DNA of 64,000 nt from Lunatimonas sp. (GTDB lineage Bacteria > Bacteroidota > Bacteroidia > Cytophagales > Cyclobacteriaceae): positions 159,837 through 223,836 of the forward strand of contig NZ_JAFIEU010000022.1 of assembly GCF_020832325.1 (NCBI RefSeq), in the 5' to 3' direction. Every line of letters starts with the position of its first letter. Within the stretch, counting starts at the first letter, position 1. Both the position numbers and the translations under genes were made by a program. Shown here piece after piece: positions 9,236-18,659 of the stretch. Below the pieces are notes generated by a model that saw only the letters and a program-made list of their open reading frames with translations, had not been told where the DNA came from and ran no database searches.

Positions 9236-11152
9236 ATGCAAATTCAACCTGGAAAGCTACTCGCTCAAATACAAACTCCTGACGATCTTAAGAAGTTCAG
9301 CAAAGATCAGTTGGTACAAATCTGTGATGAACTTCGACAGTTCATTATCGATCAGGTCTCCGTTTACGGCGGCCATTTTGGTGCCGGATTGGGTGTGGTG
9401 GAGTTGACGGTGGCTTTGCACTATGTGCTGAACACTCCGGATGACCAGCTTATTTGGGATGTGGGCCATCAAGCGTACGGTCACAAAATTTTGACCGGGA
9501 GAAGGGATAGGTTCCATACCAACCGTTTATACAATGGGCTATCGGGATTTCCCAAGCGAAAAGAAAGCGAGTACGATTCTTTTGGTGTGGGACACTCCAG
9601 CACGTCCATTTCTGCCGCCTTGGGCATGGCCATGGCTTCTAAATACAAAAAAGAAAATCACCGCCAACACGTGGCTGTAATTGGAGACGGGGCGCTCACA
9701 GGCGGCATGGCCTTCGAAGCGATGAACCACGCCGGTGTTTCAGACAGCAACCTGATCATCATCCTCAACGATAACTGCATGTCTATCGACCCCAACGTGG
9801 GGGCGTTGAAGGATTACCTAACGGACATCACTACCTCCCGTACCTACAACAAGGTAAAAGACGAAGTTTGGAATCTACTCGGTAAAGTGAGCAAATTTGG
9901 TTTCAGTGCCCAAGATGTCGTATCAAAAGTCGAGGGTGCCGTAAAATCCGCTTTGCTCAAGCAGAGTAATCTGTTCGAATCACTGAATCTAAGGTACTTT
10001 GGCCCGGTAGACGGTCACGACGTAAACCACCTCGTAGAGATTCTCACCGATCTGAAACATATACCCGGACCAAAAATTCTTCATTGTGTGACGATGAAGG
10101 GCAAAGGATACGGCCCGGCAGAAAAAGACCAAACCAAGTGGCATGCACCTGGAAAATTTGACAAAATCACCGGGGTGATTGCCAAAAAGGTCTATACTAC
10201 CCCACAGCCTCCGAAATATCAAGACGTATTTGGACATACATTGGTGGAACTGGCGGAATTGGATGACAAAATCGTGGGTGTGACACCTGCCATGCCCTCC
10301 GGTTCATCCATGAACCTGATGATGAATGCTTTTCCTGAAAGGTCTTTCGATGTGGGCATCGCTGAACAGCACGCCGTGACGTTTTCAGCGGGATTGGCTA
10401 CTCAAGGCCTCAAGCCATTCTGCAACATCTACAGCACCTTTATGCAACGTGCCTATGATCAGGTCATTCACGATGTCTGTTTACAAGAGCTTCCGGTTAT
10501 TTTCTGCTTAGACAGAGCCGGATTTGCGGGTGCTGACGGCCCCACTCACCACGGTGCCTACGATTTAGCATTTTTCCGTTGCGTACCCCATTTAGTGGTA
10601 AGCGCGCCGATGAATGAACAGGAACTCCGAAACCTGATGTATTCCGCCACTATGCACGACGGTCCCTATTCAATCCGGTATCCCAGAGGCCAAGGTGTAA
10701 TGACTGACTGGAGGACTCCTCTCGAGGAGATCCCTGTTGGGCAAGGTAGGTGTGTACAGGAAGGAGAGGATGTGGCCATTCTTACAATTGGACACATAGG
10801 AAATTACGTTGCCCAAGCTTCTGAAATTCTGGCAAAAGACGGTATAACACCGGCCCACTACGATATGCGCTTTGTAAAGCCTCTGGATGAAAAACTGCTT
10901 CACGAAGTTTTCAAAAAATTTAGTAAAGTGGTAACCGTAGAAGACGGCTGCTTAATGGGTGGATTTGGGTCAGCTGTATTGGAATGGATGGCCGACCACG
11001 ACTACCAAAGCCAAGTGGTTAGGCTGGGTATTCCTGACAAGGTAATCGAACATGGCGAACAAGAACAGTTGCATGAAGAATGCGGATTCGATGCCAAAGG
11101 CATTGCTTCCACGGTAAAAAAGATGTTAGCACCGGTGGCCTCCCGGTACTAA
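9236..11152 (+). CDS. dxs: 1-deoxy-D-xylulose-5-phosphate synthase
   Basis: This enzyme condenses pyruvate and glyceraldehyde-3-phosphate to DXP using thiamine diphosphate. It is the first step of the MEP isoprenoid pathway and also supplies thiamine and pyridoxal synthesis. The 638 residues have the full transketolase layout: an N-terminal TPP domain with GDGALTGG and the metal-binding NDNCMSI, a central pyrimidine domain with catalytic E377 in IAEQHAV, and a C-terminal transketolase domain. The ATG at 9236 gives the normal N-terminus. It stands alone on the + strand with 141 bases to the next gene. Confidence 0.96.
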   Translation: MQIQPGKLLAQIQTPDDLKKFSKDQLVQICDELRQFIIDQVSVYGGHFGAGLGVVELTVALHYVLNTPDDQLIWDVGHQAYGHKILTGRRDRFHTNRLYNGLSGFPKRKESEYDSFGVGHSSTSISAALGMAMASKYKKENHRQHVAVIGDGALTGGMAFEAMNHAGVSDSNLIIILNDNCMSIDPNVGALKDYLTDITTSRTYNKVKDEVWNLLGKVSKFGFSAQDVVSKVEGAVKSALLKQSNLFESLNLRYFGPVDGHDVNHLVEILTDLKHIPGPKILHCVTMKGKGYGPAEKDQTKWHAPGKFDKITGVIAKKVYTTPQPPKYQDVFGHTLVELAELDDKIVGVTPAMPSGSSMNLMMNAFPERSFDVGIAEQHAVTFSAGLATQGLKPFCNIYSTFMQRAYDQVIHDVCLQELPVIFCLDRAGFAGADGPTHHGAYDLAFFRCVPHLVVSAPMNEQELRNLMYSATMHDGPYSIRYPRGQGVMTDWRTPLEEIPVGQGRCVQEGEDVAILTIGHIGNYVAQASEILAKDGITPAHYDMRFVKPLDEKLLHEVFKKFSKVVTVEDGCLMGGFGSAVLEWMADHDYQSQVVRLGIPDKVIEHGEQEQLHEECGFDAKGIASTVKKMLAPVASRY

Positions 11153-11293
11153 GGAAAAGACTGCGCACGCCGAGAAGCAACTTTAGGCTTTGTTTTTCCA
11201 GTGAAAATGGATTTTTCAGCCCTTCTATGTTGCTGAAATTCTGTTTTTTTCTATTTTCGCTATTACATCTATCAAGCCAACTCGGAAATCCTT

Positions 11294-12454
11294 ATGAACA
11301 CTGAACCCAAAAACCGTAGAGACTTTATCAAAAAGACGGCGCTTGCCACTTCGGCACTAGGGCTGGGCCTTTCTGGCGCATCCTTGGCGCAGCTTTCAAA
11401 AAAGCCAAAAAACAAACTTCCTAAATGGAGAGGTTTTAACTTGCTCGACTTCTTTTCTCCTGAGATGGAGCGTGGACGCAAGAATAAAGAGGAATACCTC
11501 AAGTGGATGGCTGATTGGGGGTTTGACTTCGTTCGTATTCCCATATCCTACCCCAGCTATCTAAATTTTGACCGGTCCAAACCAATTCGACCCGATGAGG
11601 TACTCAACTTTGACGAGGAACGATTGGCGGAAATCGATCGTTTGGTAGATCTGAGTCACAAGTACGGGTTACACGTTAGCCTGAATCTACACCGGGCTCC
11701 GGGGTTCTGCATCAACGCGGGATTCATTGAGCCTTATAATCTCTGGGAGGACGAAGAAGCGTTGCAGGCTTTTTGCGCGCATTGGGAAATGTGGTCTAAA
11801 AGGTATAAAAATATCTCTTCCAAGAAATTAAGTTTTGATTTGGTAAACGAACCCTACAAACGGCAAGATCCCAACGACCAGCATTCTCCGGGTGGGCCGG
11901 TGCCGGTAGAAGAATACCGTAAAGTTGCAAAAGCCGCTTTGGCAACGATAAAGGGGGTAAATAAGAAACGACTGGTCATAGCCGATGGCAATGGCGGTGG
12001 TGGAATTGCCGTTCCCGAGCTTGCCGATCTGGACCTGTCCCAAAGCTGCCGCGGATACTTTCCGATGCACATATCACACCATAAAGCTTCCTGGGTATAC
12101 AAAGACCCCGATGCGCTACCAGATCCAGCTTGGCCCGGAGAGCACAACACGAATTACTACGGGAGGGAGCAATTGGAAAAACATTATGCCCCCTGGATAG
12201 CGCTTCTCAAGCAGGGTGTTGGTGTCCATTGCGGAGAATGCGGGTGCTACAACAAAACTCCCCATAAGGTGTTTTTAGCTTGGTTTGGGGATGTGCTGGA
12301 CATACTGCATGAAAATGGAATTGGGTTTGGAATCTGGGAGTTCTCCGGTACTTTCGGAGTACTCAACTCGGGCCGGACAGATATTGCATATGAAGATTGG
12401 TACGGGGAAAAACTCGACCGTGCCATGTTGAACTTGTTAATGAAATATGCCTGA
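11294..12454 (+). CDS. Glycoside hydrolase family 5 enzyme with Tat signal
   Basis: A secreted (beta/alpha)8 glycosidase of the cellulase family, 386 residues. The N-terminus carries a twin-arginine signal (NRRDFIKKTALA, then a hydrophobic run ending in GASLAQ), so the folded enzyme is probably exported by Tat. The likely acid/base is E186 in LVNEPY and the likely nucleophile E315 in HCGECG. A tryptophan-rich WEFSG loop follows. The substrate cannot be decided: GH5 covers cellulose, mannan, xylan and glucan side chains. The last 8 bases overlap the next gene, so the two are probably translated together. Confidence 0.88.
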   Translation: MNTEPKNRRDFIKKTALATSALGLGLSGASLAQLSKKPKNKLPKWRGFNLLDFFSPEMERGRKNKEEYLKWMADWGFDFVRIPISYPSYLNFDRSKPIRPDEVLNFDEERLAEIDRLVDLSHKYGLHVSLNLHRAPGFCINAGFIEPYNLWEDEEALQAFCAHWEMWSKRYKNISSKKLSFDLVNEPYKRQDPNDQHSPGGPVPVEEYRKVAKAALATIKGVNKKRLVIADGNGGGGIAVPELADLDLSQSCRGYFPMHISHHKASWVYKDPDALPDPAWPGEHNTNYYGREQLEKHYAPWIALLKQGVGVHCGECGCYNKTPHKVFLAWFGDVLDILHENGIGFGIWEFSGTFGVLNSGRTDIAYEDWYGEKLDRAMLNLLMKYA

Positions 12455-13223
12455 TATCGCTTACACAAAGAAAGGAAATGGTCCCGCTGCAATTCTTATT
12501 CATGGATTTTGTGAATCAAAGGAGATGTGGGAGTCCTTCCAGTCCAACCTAGCAGCAACTCACACTGTTTATTGTCCCGACCTGCCTGGTTTTGGAGAGT
12601 CACCTTTGCCAGAGACAAGTGAGTTTTCGATCGCAGAGGTGGCCACCTGTCTCCAGGATTGGATGGAACAGAATAACATCACCCACCCCGTATTGATTGG
12701 ACATTCCCTTGGGGGCTACGTTTCACTTGCGTTGGCCCAACAGTTGGGAAGCCGCGTCAAAGGACTTTGCCTTTTTCATTCCACTGCTTTACCGGACGAC
12801 GATGAGAAAAGGAAGACACGTAACAAAACGTTGACGTTTTTCAAGAAACACGGAGCCAAGCCCTTTGTGGAGTCATTTCTACCTCAACTTTTTCCAGAAG
12901 ACAAGCGGGGAGAGCTTGGAGATACGATAGAGAAACTTTTGGAAAAGGCTCGGATGATCCCAGTAGACGTATTGATCGCCTACACCAAAGCAATGCGGGA
13001 TAGGCCGGATAGCAGCGAGCTGCTAAGGACTCTCCCCACTCGAAAGGGAATGATTGCCGGAGAGCTAGATACCGCCGTAACGTTAGAAAATAGCCGAAAG
13101 CATTCGGATTGGGTGGACCACTACCTTGAATTGAAAGGAACCGGGCATATGGGCATGTTTGAAAAACCAAACGAGACACTCATGTACCTGGAACAATTCC
13201 TGGCAAAAACCTTGGAAGACTAA
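12447..13223 (+). CDS. Alpha/beta-fold hydrolase
   Basis: A 258-residue cytosolic alpha/beta hydrolase without signal peptide. The oxyanion strand LIHGFCES lies near residue 18, the nucleophile elbow GHSLGG places the catalytic serine at 87, and the terminal GTGHMG gives the histidine at 234. An acidic residue in GELDT is the probable third member. The ATG at 12447 lies inside the GH5 gene, overlapping it by 8 bases. That suggests a joint role, for example removing an ester from a product of the glycosidase, but this is guesswork. Esterase, lactonase and related activities all share this fold. Confidence 0.87.
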   Translation: MPDIAYTKKGNGPAAILIHGFCESKEMWESFQSNLAATHTVYCPDLPGFGESPLPETSEFSIAEVATCLQDWMEQNNITHPVLIGHSLGGYVSLALAQQLGSRVKGLCLFHSTALPDDDEKRKTRNKTLTFFKKHGAKPFVESFLPQLFPEDKRGELGDTIEKLLEKARMIPVDVLIAYTKAMRDRPDSSELLRTLPTRKGMIAGELDTAVTLENSRKHSDWVDHYLELKGTGHMGMFEKPNETLMYLEQFLAKTLED

Positions 13224-13398
13224 TGCACACAGGCCCAAATGGTTTAGGGGAGGTGGTTCCCTATTAGCCACGACGACTTAAAAGAGTGGGGCGTCACCTT
13301 AAGTTCGTGGCAGGCTGTTTGTGGCATAGAATTGAAAATTTATTTGGCTGCTGCCAAAGGGCGCAGGTTTTTTATTGTTAAACGTAAATTAACTAGTT

Positions 13399-14271
13399 AT
13401 GGAAGAAATTTTAGATGTATCCACCATGGAAAAACTGATTGAGCAAGGCTTAGCATTTTCGATGGTTGCCATTCCCAAAGCCATTTTGGCAATACTAACC
13501 TACTTTATTGGTAAATATATCATTCGATTCATCATTCGGACAATCGACAAACTGTTTGTCAAATACGATATAGAGCCTTCATTGGCTACTTTTTTAGGCA
13601 GCTTTTTAAACGGCGTGCTTTATGTATTGCTCGTATTAGCCGTATTGTCCACCGTGGGCGTTGAGGTTACCGCATTTATCGCTGTCTTAGGTGCCGCAGG
13701 TTTGGCCGTTGGTTTGGCCTTACAGGGGTCTTTAGCCAACTTTGCAGGCGGCGTCCTGATTTTGGTATTCAAACCCTTCAAAGTTGGGGATACCATCGAA
13801 GCCCAAGGTACGCTGGGTTCGGTGGAGCGGATAGATATACTCTACACCACCGTCCGTAACTTTGACAATAAGGTGGTCACCATTCCAAACGGGACACTGG
13901 CAAACAACAACATCACCAATTTTTCCGAAAAGCCCACTAGAAGGGTAGAGATGTCCATAGGAGTGGCCTACGGGTCCGATATAAAGAAAATCCGGAAAAT
14001 CATTTTGGATACCCTTGCTAAGGACGAACGAATCCACCAAGACCCCGAACCGGTAGTTTTGTTTACCAATTTTGGTGACAGCTCACTGGACCTAACGGTG
14101 CGTTGTTGGGCAGACGCCGGAAACCTTTGGCCGGTCTATTGGGATAGTATGGAGCGATTAAATGAAGTGTTCATAGAACAAGGTGTTGAAATACCATTCC
14201 CACAGCGAGATGTACATCATATCTTTCCGGAGGGTAAGTTGAGGGTAGAAACGCAACAAACAGAAAAGTAA
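13399..14271 (+). CDS. Small-conductance mechanosensitive channel (MscS family)
   Basis: An MscS-type channel of 290 residues that would release solutes on hypo-osmotic shock. Three N-terminal hydrophobic segments are seen. The third is the glycine/alanine-rich pore helix (AAGLAVGLALQGSLANFAGG, about residues 98-117). The beta domain follows, with FKPFKVGDTIEA and the TIPNGTLANNNITNFS segment, then a C-terminal alpha/beta domain. Length and layout match E. coli MscS (286 residues). It is monocistronic, with a 175-base leader in which I see no other gene. Confidence 0.94.
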   Translation: MEEILDVSTMEKLIEQGLAFSMVAIPKAILAILTYFIGKYIIRFIIRTIDKLFVKYDIEPSLATFLGSFLNGVLYVLLVLAVLSTVGVEVTAFIAVLGAAGLAVGLALQGSLANFAGGVLILVFKPFKVGDTIEAQGTLGSVERIDILYTTVRNFDNKVVTIPNGTLANNNITNFSEKPTRRVEMSIGVAYGSDIKKIRKIILDTLAKDERIHQDPEPVVLFTNFGDSSLDLTVRCWADAGNLWPVYWDSMERLNEVFIEQGVEIPFPQRDVHHIFPEGKLRVETQQTEK

Positions 14272-14288
14272 TACAATAGGAAAAAGTA

Positions 14289-14325
14289 CCGGAGCCTCCA
14301 CACTACCACGTTTAAGAGGCTCCGG
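14289..14325 (-). terminator. Hairpin terminator for the minus-strand lipoprotein gene
   Basis: A perfect 10-bp stem CCGGAGCCTC / GAGGCTCCGG with a 17-base loop. Read on the minus strand it is followed by a T-rich tract (GTACTTTTTCC), which fits an intrinsic terminator for the gene at 14529-15314. On the plus strand no T-run follows the stem. Confidence 0.7.
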
Positions 14326-14441
14326 ATAAACCCTACTTAAAAAAATAACCAACTATCAAACTATCTTCCAATTCCTTCTCCACTCCAATCAACCACACCA
14401 TTTCATCAACACTTTCTCCTCAACCAACTACACCTCCAACC
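14326..14441 (+). promoter_or_regulatory. G-free C/A/T tract, possible Rho-utilisation (rut) region
   Basis: These 116 bases after the MscS hairpin contain no G at all on the + strand and are rich in C. The next G is at 14442 and G stays scarce to about 14480. C-rich, G-poor, unstructured RNA is the known hallmark of Rho loading sites. Since the preceding hairpin lacks a T-run on this strand, Rho could end the mscS transcript here before it reaches the convergent lipoprotein gene. This is inference from composition only. Confidence 0.4.
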
Positions 14442-14528
14442 GCACTTACGCCACAATCATCCACACGATAGTTTACCTAAAAAGTAATTTTAAAAATAAG
14501 CTGTTATAACCAATCACCAACCCACCAT

Positions 14529-15314
14529 CTATTTGCAATCTCTGTAGAAATCTTTAACTATTTTCTCAGAGTCTCCTCTTGATATCAGCAGGCTACCGCT
14601 GGATGGATCTGGTTTTCCATACACCATACAGGTTTCTTGAAACACCATTGGCTTCACCACCTCAGCAATTAGTCGGCGACCGTACTTGTCTTTCAATTCT
14701 GTTTTGCCGGTTAAGTGAAACCTCAGTTTGGCACTTACCGAGGCCACTTCCAAGTTTCGCCGGTGATGATAGTTAACTTCTATCGATTCCTCTCCCGGCC
14801 ATGTGACCGTTCCTTTTTCCATGTTTGCTTCAAACGTCAGCGTCTTATTGCTCACCTCGAAGCCCACGTTGCTAAGTGTTCTTACGCCTGATACCTGCAC
14901 ACCATCCACAAAGAAGCCATCCAATTCAATCTGTGTGACACTTCCTTTTGCCCAAAAATTGAGCGGGTGATACATTTTATAAATCCCTCTGAATTTCACC
15001 CCCCGATCACTCTCACTACCAGCTCCAAAATCTACCGTCACCGAATTATCACCCGGACTTCTGGAGATTGTGACCTTGTCGCCATAATGTTCCAATGCAG
15101 ATTTAATACTCCTTCCATTTGTCACCTCCTGCTGAACAAGAGAAAGTGCAATCAAATCAATCTCCTCAAAAATCGACAACATCTCTGTTCCCCTTTCAGC
15201 CGGTATCATGTCTGGCTGGCTGGGAAATTCTCCTTCTATTGTCTGGCAAGACGCCAAAAGAAAGAATGAGAAAAGTACCAAGCCGGTACTGAAATATATT
15301 TGGATATCTTTCAT
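14529..15314 (-). CDS. Predicted lipoprotein, function unknown
   Basis: A secreted lipoprotein of about 261 residues. A hydrophobic run ends in the lipobox FLLASC, so the mature protein would be anchored by a lipidated cysteine. The ATG at 15314 gives a normal signal peptide; another ATG 39 bases upstream (15353) would add a polar extension. The remainder looks beta-rich, with no catalytic motif I recognise. A stem-loop terminator follows at 14289-14325. Confidence 0.7.
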   Translation of the reverse strand: MKDIQIYFSTGLVLFSFFLLASCQTIEGEFPSQPDMIPAERGTEMLSIFEEIDLIALSLVQQEVTNGRSIKSALEHYGDKVTISRSPGDNSVTVDFGAGSESDRGVKFRGIYKMYHPLNFWAKGSVTQIELDGFFVDGVQVSGVRTLSNVGFEVSNKTLTFEANMEKGTVTWPGEESIEVNYHHRRNLEVASVSAKLRFHLTGKTELKDKYGRRLIAEVVKPMVFQETCMVYGKPDPSSGSLLISRGDSEKIVKDFYRDCK

Positions 15315-15353
15315 CACCTTACTCTTTGAAAGGTGTCTTTGCGTTATTTTCAA

Positions 15354-15918
15354 TTTGAAATTAGTGGGGATAAACCTTAATTCATAACAATTAACAACCT
15401 ATTTAACATCAATAATTAACAAAACATATAAGTGTTTTCAAAATACAAAAAATTATATTCGGAATTTTTAAACATCTCGATTTATGTCTTTCCTCCCAAA
15501 AAAAATGCGTATTATTTTGCGTCCATGTGTCCGATAGGAAAATCACTACGAGATTCGATGAAAAAAAATAAATATATTCTTCCTATTTTATTATTTTCTG
15601 AAAATCTTGTAGGCGCTATATTCTATATGTTGAATTGGATATACTGTGGAGAGAGACCAAGCTTCAAAGCTTCAATGAGGGGGTCTTTGCCGAAAACTAA
15701 AAAAAGCTTCTAGAGCTACTTATTGTCATGGTTGCCCATGAAAGTGACAATTGTGAGATCATGTCCAGTTGAAATCAGGTACTCAAAAGGTCGAAAATCA
15801 AGATGGATAGGTCACATAGTTAGATAATTGTTCTATATGCGATCTTCCGATGGACAGGAAATCGCTGTCTCGCTACTTTTTTGGCATCCTGATACAGGAA
15901 GTCAAGTCAATACCACTG
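15354..15918. other. AT-rich intergenic region, no gene supported
   Basis: This stretch lies between the start of the lipoprotein gene and the terminator behind the TonB receptor gene. It is AT-rich with homopolymer A runs. The only open frame of any size (15432-15713, GTG start, 93 codons) has no recognisable domain or upstream signal. It presumably holds the lipoprotein promoter; I could not pick out a convincing one. Confidence 0.5.
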
Positions 15919-15955
15919 AAAAGCCACCAAAAAGGGATACTTCTTGGTGGCTTTT
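15919..15955 (-). terminator. Bidirectional intrinsic terminator after the TonB receptor gene
   Basis: A perfect 12-bp stem AAAAGCCACCAA / TTGGTGGCTTTT with a 13-base loop, lying 21 bases beyond the receptor stop codon. T-runs flank it on both strands. Confidence 0.85.
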
Positions 15956-15975
15956 TGATTTCACACAAAAATCTT

Positions 15976-18381
15976 CTAAAATCTAATGCTAATACCCGCC
16001 ATAAAGTTGGTGCCAGCCATGGGATAGTAAAAATTCTCAGTTACCAGCGTTCTGGTATCACCTCCCTCTGTTGGTACAAAATAGCTAAATGTATATCCAT
16101 TTGGCTCGTAGAGCCGATTGAAAACATTGTACACGGTAAGGTTTAGGTCGATTTGTTGGACAAAACGTGGGTAAATAGAGTAAAACACCCGCGCATCGGT
16201 CGTCCAAAAAGCATCCAGTTTTCTATTCTCATTTTGGGTATTATCCAAATATTGGTCGCTTACGTACTTATTCATGAGACTCAAACGGAGCGCCGAAACG
16301 GGCGAATAATCCAATATGGCAGCTGCCACTATATTGGGAGAAAATGCGATATCGGTATTCGAATGGGAGGTGGCCTCTTGCCCGAGCAAGCTCCCGTTTC
16401 CATCGTAAATATCATTGTAGGAAACAAAATCCTGAATTTTGTTTCTACTCCATGCGATATTGCCCCCCAATGACCAAGAGGAGTTGACCTGATAGGCTCC
16501 GTCTAACTCTATGCCAGCCCTATAGCTATTATCCACATTTTCCCGGATGTAGGCGCCCACATCGTTTAGCTGCCCGGTCAACACCAACTGATCCCGATAA
16601 CCCATGTAATAGGCGTTAAAATTATACTGGAATTGGGATTGGCTTACCCGGAGCCCAGCTTCAATGTTCCCCAAACGTTCAGGTTGAGGGATTTCGGTTA
16701 GGGGGGAGTCGGTAAAGTCGCGTCGAACAGGTTCGCGATTTGCTACAGCATACGATGCATACCACGTTTTCCCAGGAGCCATTTCGTAGGAGATTCCGAT
16801 TTTTGGATTGAAAAAGCCATAATTTTGGTTTCCTGAAATATTTCGTAGATCGTTGTTGGTACCATTGAACCGGTAAAAGACGTTTCGGTATTGGAGATCC
16901 CCAAACAGGTAGAAGTTTTCGCGTATCTCCTGAGTGAGTTTGGCGTATAGGTTTCGGTCATCCTTTACAGCCACATTATCGTAATAGCGATCCCGTATGT
17001 TGGTGTTTCCGGCCACACCCATCCAGATAATTTCACCGAAATGGTCTCCATCGTAGCGGTTTGCACCGCCACCAAAAGTCAAGTCAGTGGTACCGTTGTC
17101 TGAAATATAGTTTAGGGAAAACACGGCCCCATAGAAATCGTTGTCGAGCCACCTTCTCCGTATAATATCTGTCCGTTCAATTGTCTCGCTGCCTATCACG
17201 ATCGGCTGTATGCCGTAGTTACGAAGCAGTCTATCATTTGGCCTGAACTGCTCGTAATACCCACGCCCGTAGGTGTAGTGAAGCGCGCCGTTGGCCCGCC
17301 AGTTACTCCCGATAGTTCCCGCATAAATCAGCTGGTAATGATCCTGTTGATAATTATCGGTCTCATTTTCATAGGTATAGCTATTGTACGTTCTGTTGGT
17401 TTCGAGCAAGTGCTCAGGAACGCCATTCCATGCTTGGTACGTTTGCTCCGCTCCTGAAAACATATTAAATTTCAGCACATGGTTTTCACCGTAGTATCCT
17501 GCGGAAACAAAATAGGATTTGAGGTCCGAAAAGGCACGGTCTATATAGCCATCGGAGGTGATTTGTGAGAGGCGTGCATCCACTGCCCATTTTCCGTCGA
17601 GAAGACCGGTTCCGGCTTTGATCGTGTGTCTCCGGGTATTAAAAGAGCCTACACTATTGTCGGTTTCGGCGTATGCCTCCTCCCTCTTGGTATCGGTTTG
17701 GATATTCATGGATGCCCCAAACGTCGCCGCTCCGTTTGTAGAAGTACCGACACCCCGCTGAATCTGTATGTTTTCCACCGATGAAGCGAAGTCCGGCATG
17801 TTTACCCAGAATACTCCGTGGGACTCTGCGTCGTTCATGGGGATACCATTTACCGTGACGTTTATGCGGGTTTGGTCCGACCCGCGAATCCGCAAGCCTG
17901 TATATCCCACGCCCGCGCCTGCATCGGAATGAGATACCACACCGGGCGTATAGTTGAGAAGAAACGGGATATCCTGACCCAGATTATTGCGTCTGATCTC
18001 TTCACTAGAAATCACCTTAAAGGTAGTGGGTGTAGTCTCCGACGCGCGAGTAGCGGCTACAATAAACTCCTCTGCCGAAAGAGTCGCTGCTTGGAGTGAA
18101 ACAATGAGCTCATCAGAAAAGGGGATAGTGAGGTCTATCCTACGAGTCTCAAATCCGATGTAACTAATGCGTAAGGAAAGGTTTTGTGGCGATAACTCTT
18201 GAAGGATAAAGCTTCCGTCTCTTCCGGAGACAGTGCCCTTGCTGGCTCCTACAACCAGAATATTGGCACCGGGCAACGGATCTCCAGAGGCACCGTCCAA
18301 CACTTTTCCGGTTAGACTGTGTTGTGCTGAGGCATAGCATGCCAGGAGTCCGAAAAACAGACTCAACAATGATTTTTTCAT
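15976..18381 (-). CDS. TonB-dependent outer-membrane receptor, probably for thiamine or a precursor
   Basis: An 801-residue outer-membrane transporter energised by TonB. In order: a signal peptide ending in ASAQ (about 1-19), a carboxypeptidase-regulatory-like domain (HSLTGKVLDGASGDPLPGAN, about 21-100), a plug domain with LRIRGSDQTRINVTVNGIP, and a 22-strand-type barrel ending in the usual aromatic strand (NFMAGISIRF). A TPP riboswitch lies in its leader at 18477-18556. By regulatory context it should therefore import thiamine or a thiamine moiety when cellular TPP is low. No inner-membrane thiamine transporter gene follows: a terminator closes the unit straight after this gene. Confidence 0.92.
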   Translation of the reverse strand: MKKSLLSLFFGLLACYASAQHSLTGKVLDGASGDPLPGANILVVGASKGTVSGRDGSFILQELSPQNLSLRISYIGFETRRIDLTIPFSDELIVSLQAATLSAEEFIVAATRASETTPTTFKVISSEEIRRNNLGQDIPFLLNYTPGVVSHSDAGAGVGYTGLRIRGSDQTRINVTVNGIPMNDAESHGVFWVNMPDFASSVENIQIQRGVGTSTNGAATFGASMNIQTDTKREEAYAETDNSVGSFNTRRHTIKAGTGLLDGKWAVDARLSQITSDGYIDRAFSDLKSYFVSAGYYGENHVLKFNMFSGAEQTYQAWNGVPEHLLETNRTYNSYTYENETDNYQQDHYQLIYAGTIGSNWRANGALHYTYGRGYYEQFRPNDRLLRNYGIQPIVIGSETIERTDIIRRRWLDNDFYGAVFSLNYISDNGTTDLTFGGGANRYDGDHFGEIIWMGVAGNTNIRDRYYDNVAVKDDRNLYAKLTQEIRENFYLFGDLQYRNVFYRFNGTNNDLRNISGNQNYGFFNPKIGISYEMAPGKTWYASYAVANREPVRRDFTDSPLTEIPQPERLGNIEAGLRVSQSQFQYNFNAYYMGYRDQLVLTGQLNDVGAYIRENVDNSYRAGIELDGAYQVNSSWSLGGNIAWSRNKIQDFVSYNDIYDGNGSLLGQEATSHSNTDIAFSPNIVAAAILDYSPVSALRLSLMNKYVSDQYLDNTQNENRKLDAFWTTDARVFYSIYPRFVQQIDLNLTVYNVFNRLYEPNGYTFSYFVPTEGGDTRTLVTENFYYPMAGTNFMAGISIRF

Positions 18382-18476
18382 GATGTGGTATTACATAAAA
18401 TTGGTTAAACACGAAGGAGATAAAAGGGGGAACCTCCTCCTTTTCTGTTCACCCAAAAGCCGAATGGTGGCTTATG

Positions 18477-18556
18477 TCATTTCCCTTCGCCGGCACTACC
18501 CGGATCAGGTTCAATGGGTATGATCTCAGCCCGTAATGTTAGGGCACCCCTAATGA
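18477..18556 (-). promoter_or_regulatory. TPP riboswitch (THI box)
   Basis: Read on the minus strand this is a canonical THI element. A closing P1 pairs TCATT with AATGA. It is followed by GGGGTGCC, the pyrimidine sensor GGCTGAGATCATACCC, then TGAACCTGATCCGGGTAGTG and CGAAGGGA. TPP binding would lower expression of the TonB receptor gene 96 bases downstream. Between the aptamer and the ATG lie a short GC-rich hairpin and an A-rich/T-rich pair (AAAAGGAGG with CCCCCTTTT) that could act as terminator or start-site sequesterer. The switching mechanism is not certain. Confidence 0.96.
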
Positions 18557-18562
18557 TCGCTG

Positions 18563-18594
18563 CGAATTTAGACCATGGTATTCAAAAAACCAAA
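18563..18594 (-). promoter_or_regulatory. Bacteroidota-type promoter of the riboswitch/TonB receptor unit
   Basis: On the minus strand a TTTG element (18594-18591) and a TAAATTCG element (18570-18563; consensus TAnnTTTG, 7 of 8) are spaced by 20 bases, as expected for the primary sigma factor of this phylum. The start point would fall about 7 bases downstream, right at the first base of the riboswitch P1 stem (18556). This agreement supports the call. Confidence 0.65.
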
Positions 18595-18659
18595 CAAAAT
18601 AAAACGGTGTTGGGATTCCATATTCCGCTAATCCAATAGAAGAAAAGCGAACTAGGCCT

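Noticed and set aside
15432..15713. 93-codon open frame on the + strand with a GTG start
   Set aside because: AT-rich, no recognisable domain, no signal or neighbour support; it probably arises by chance.
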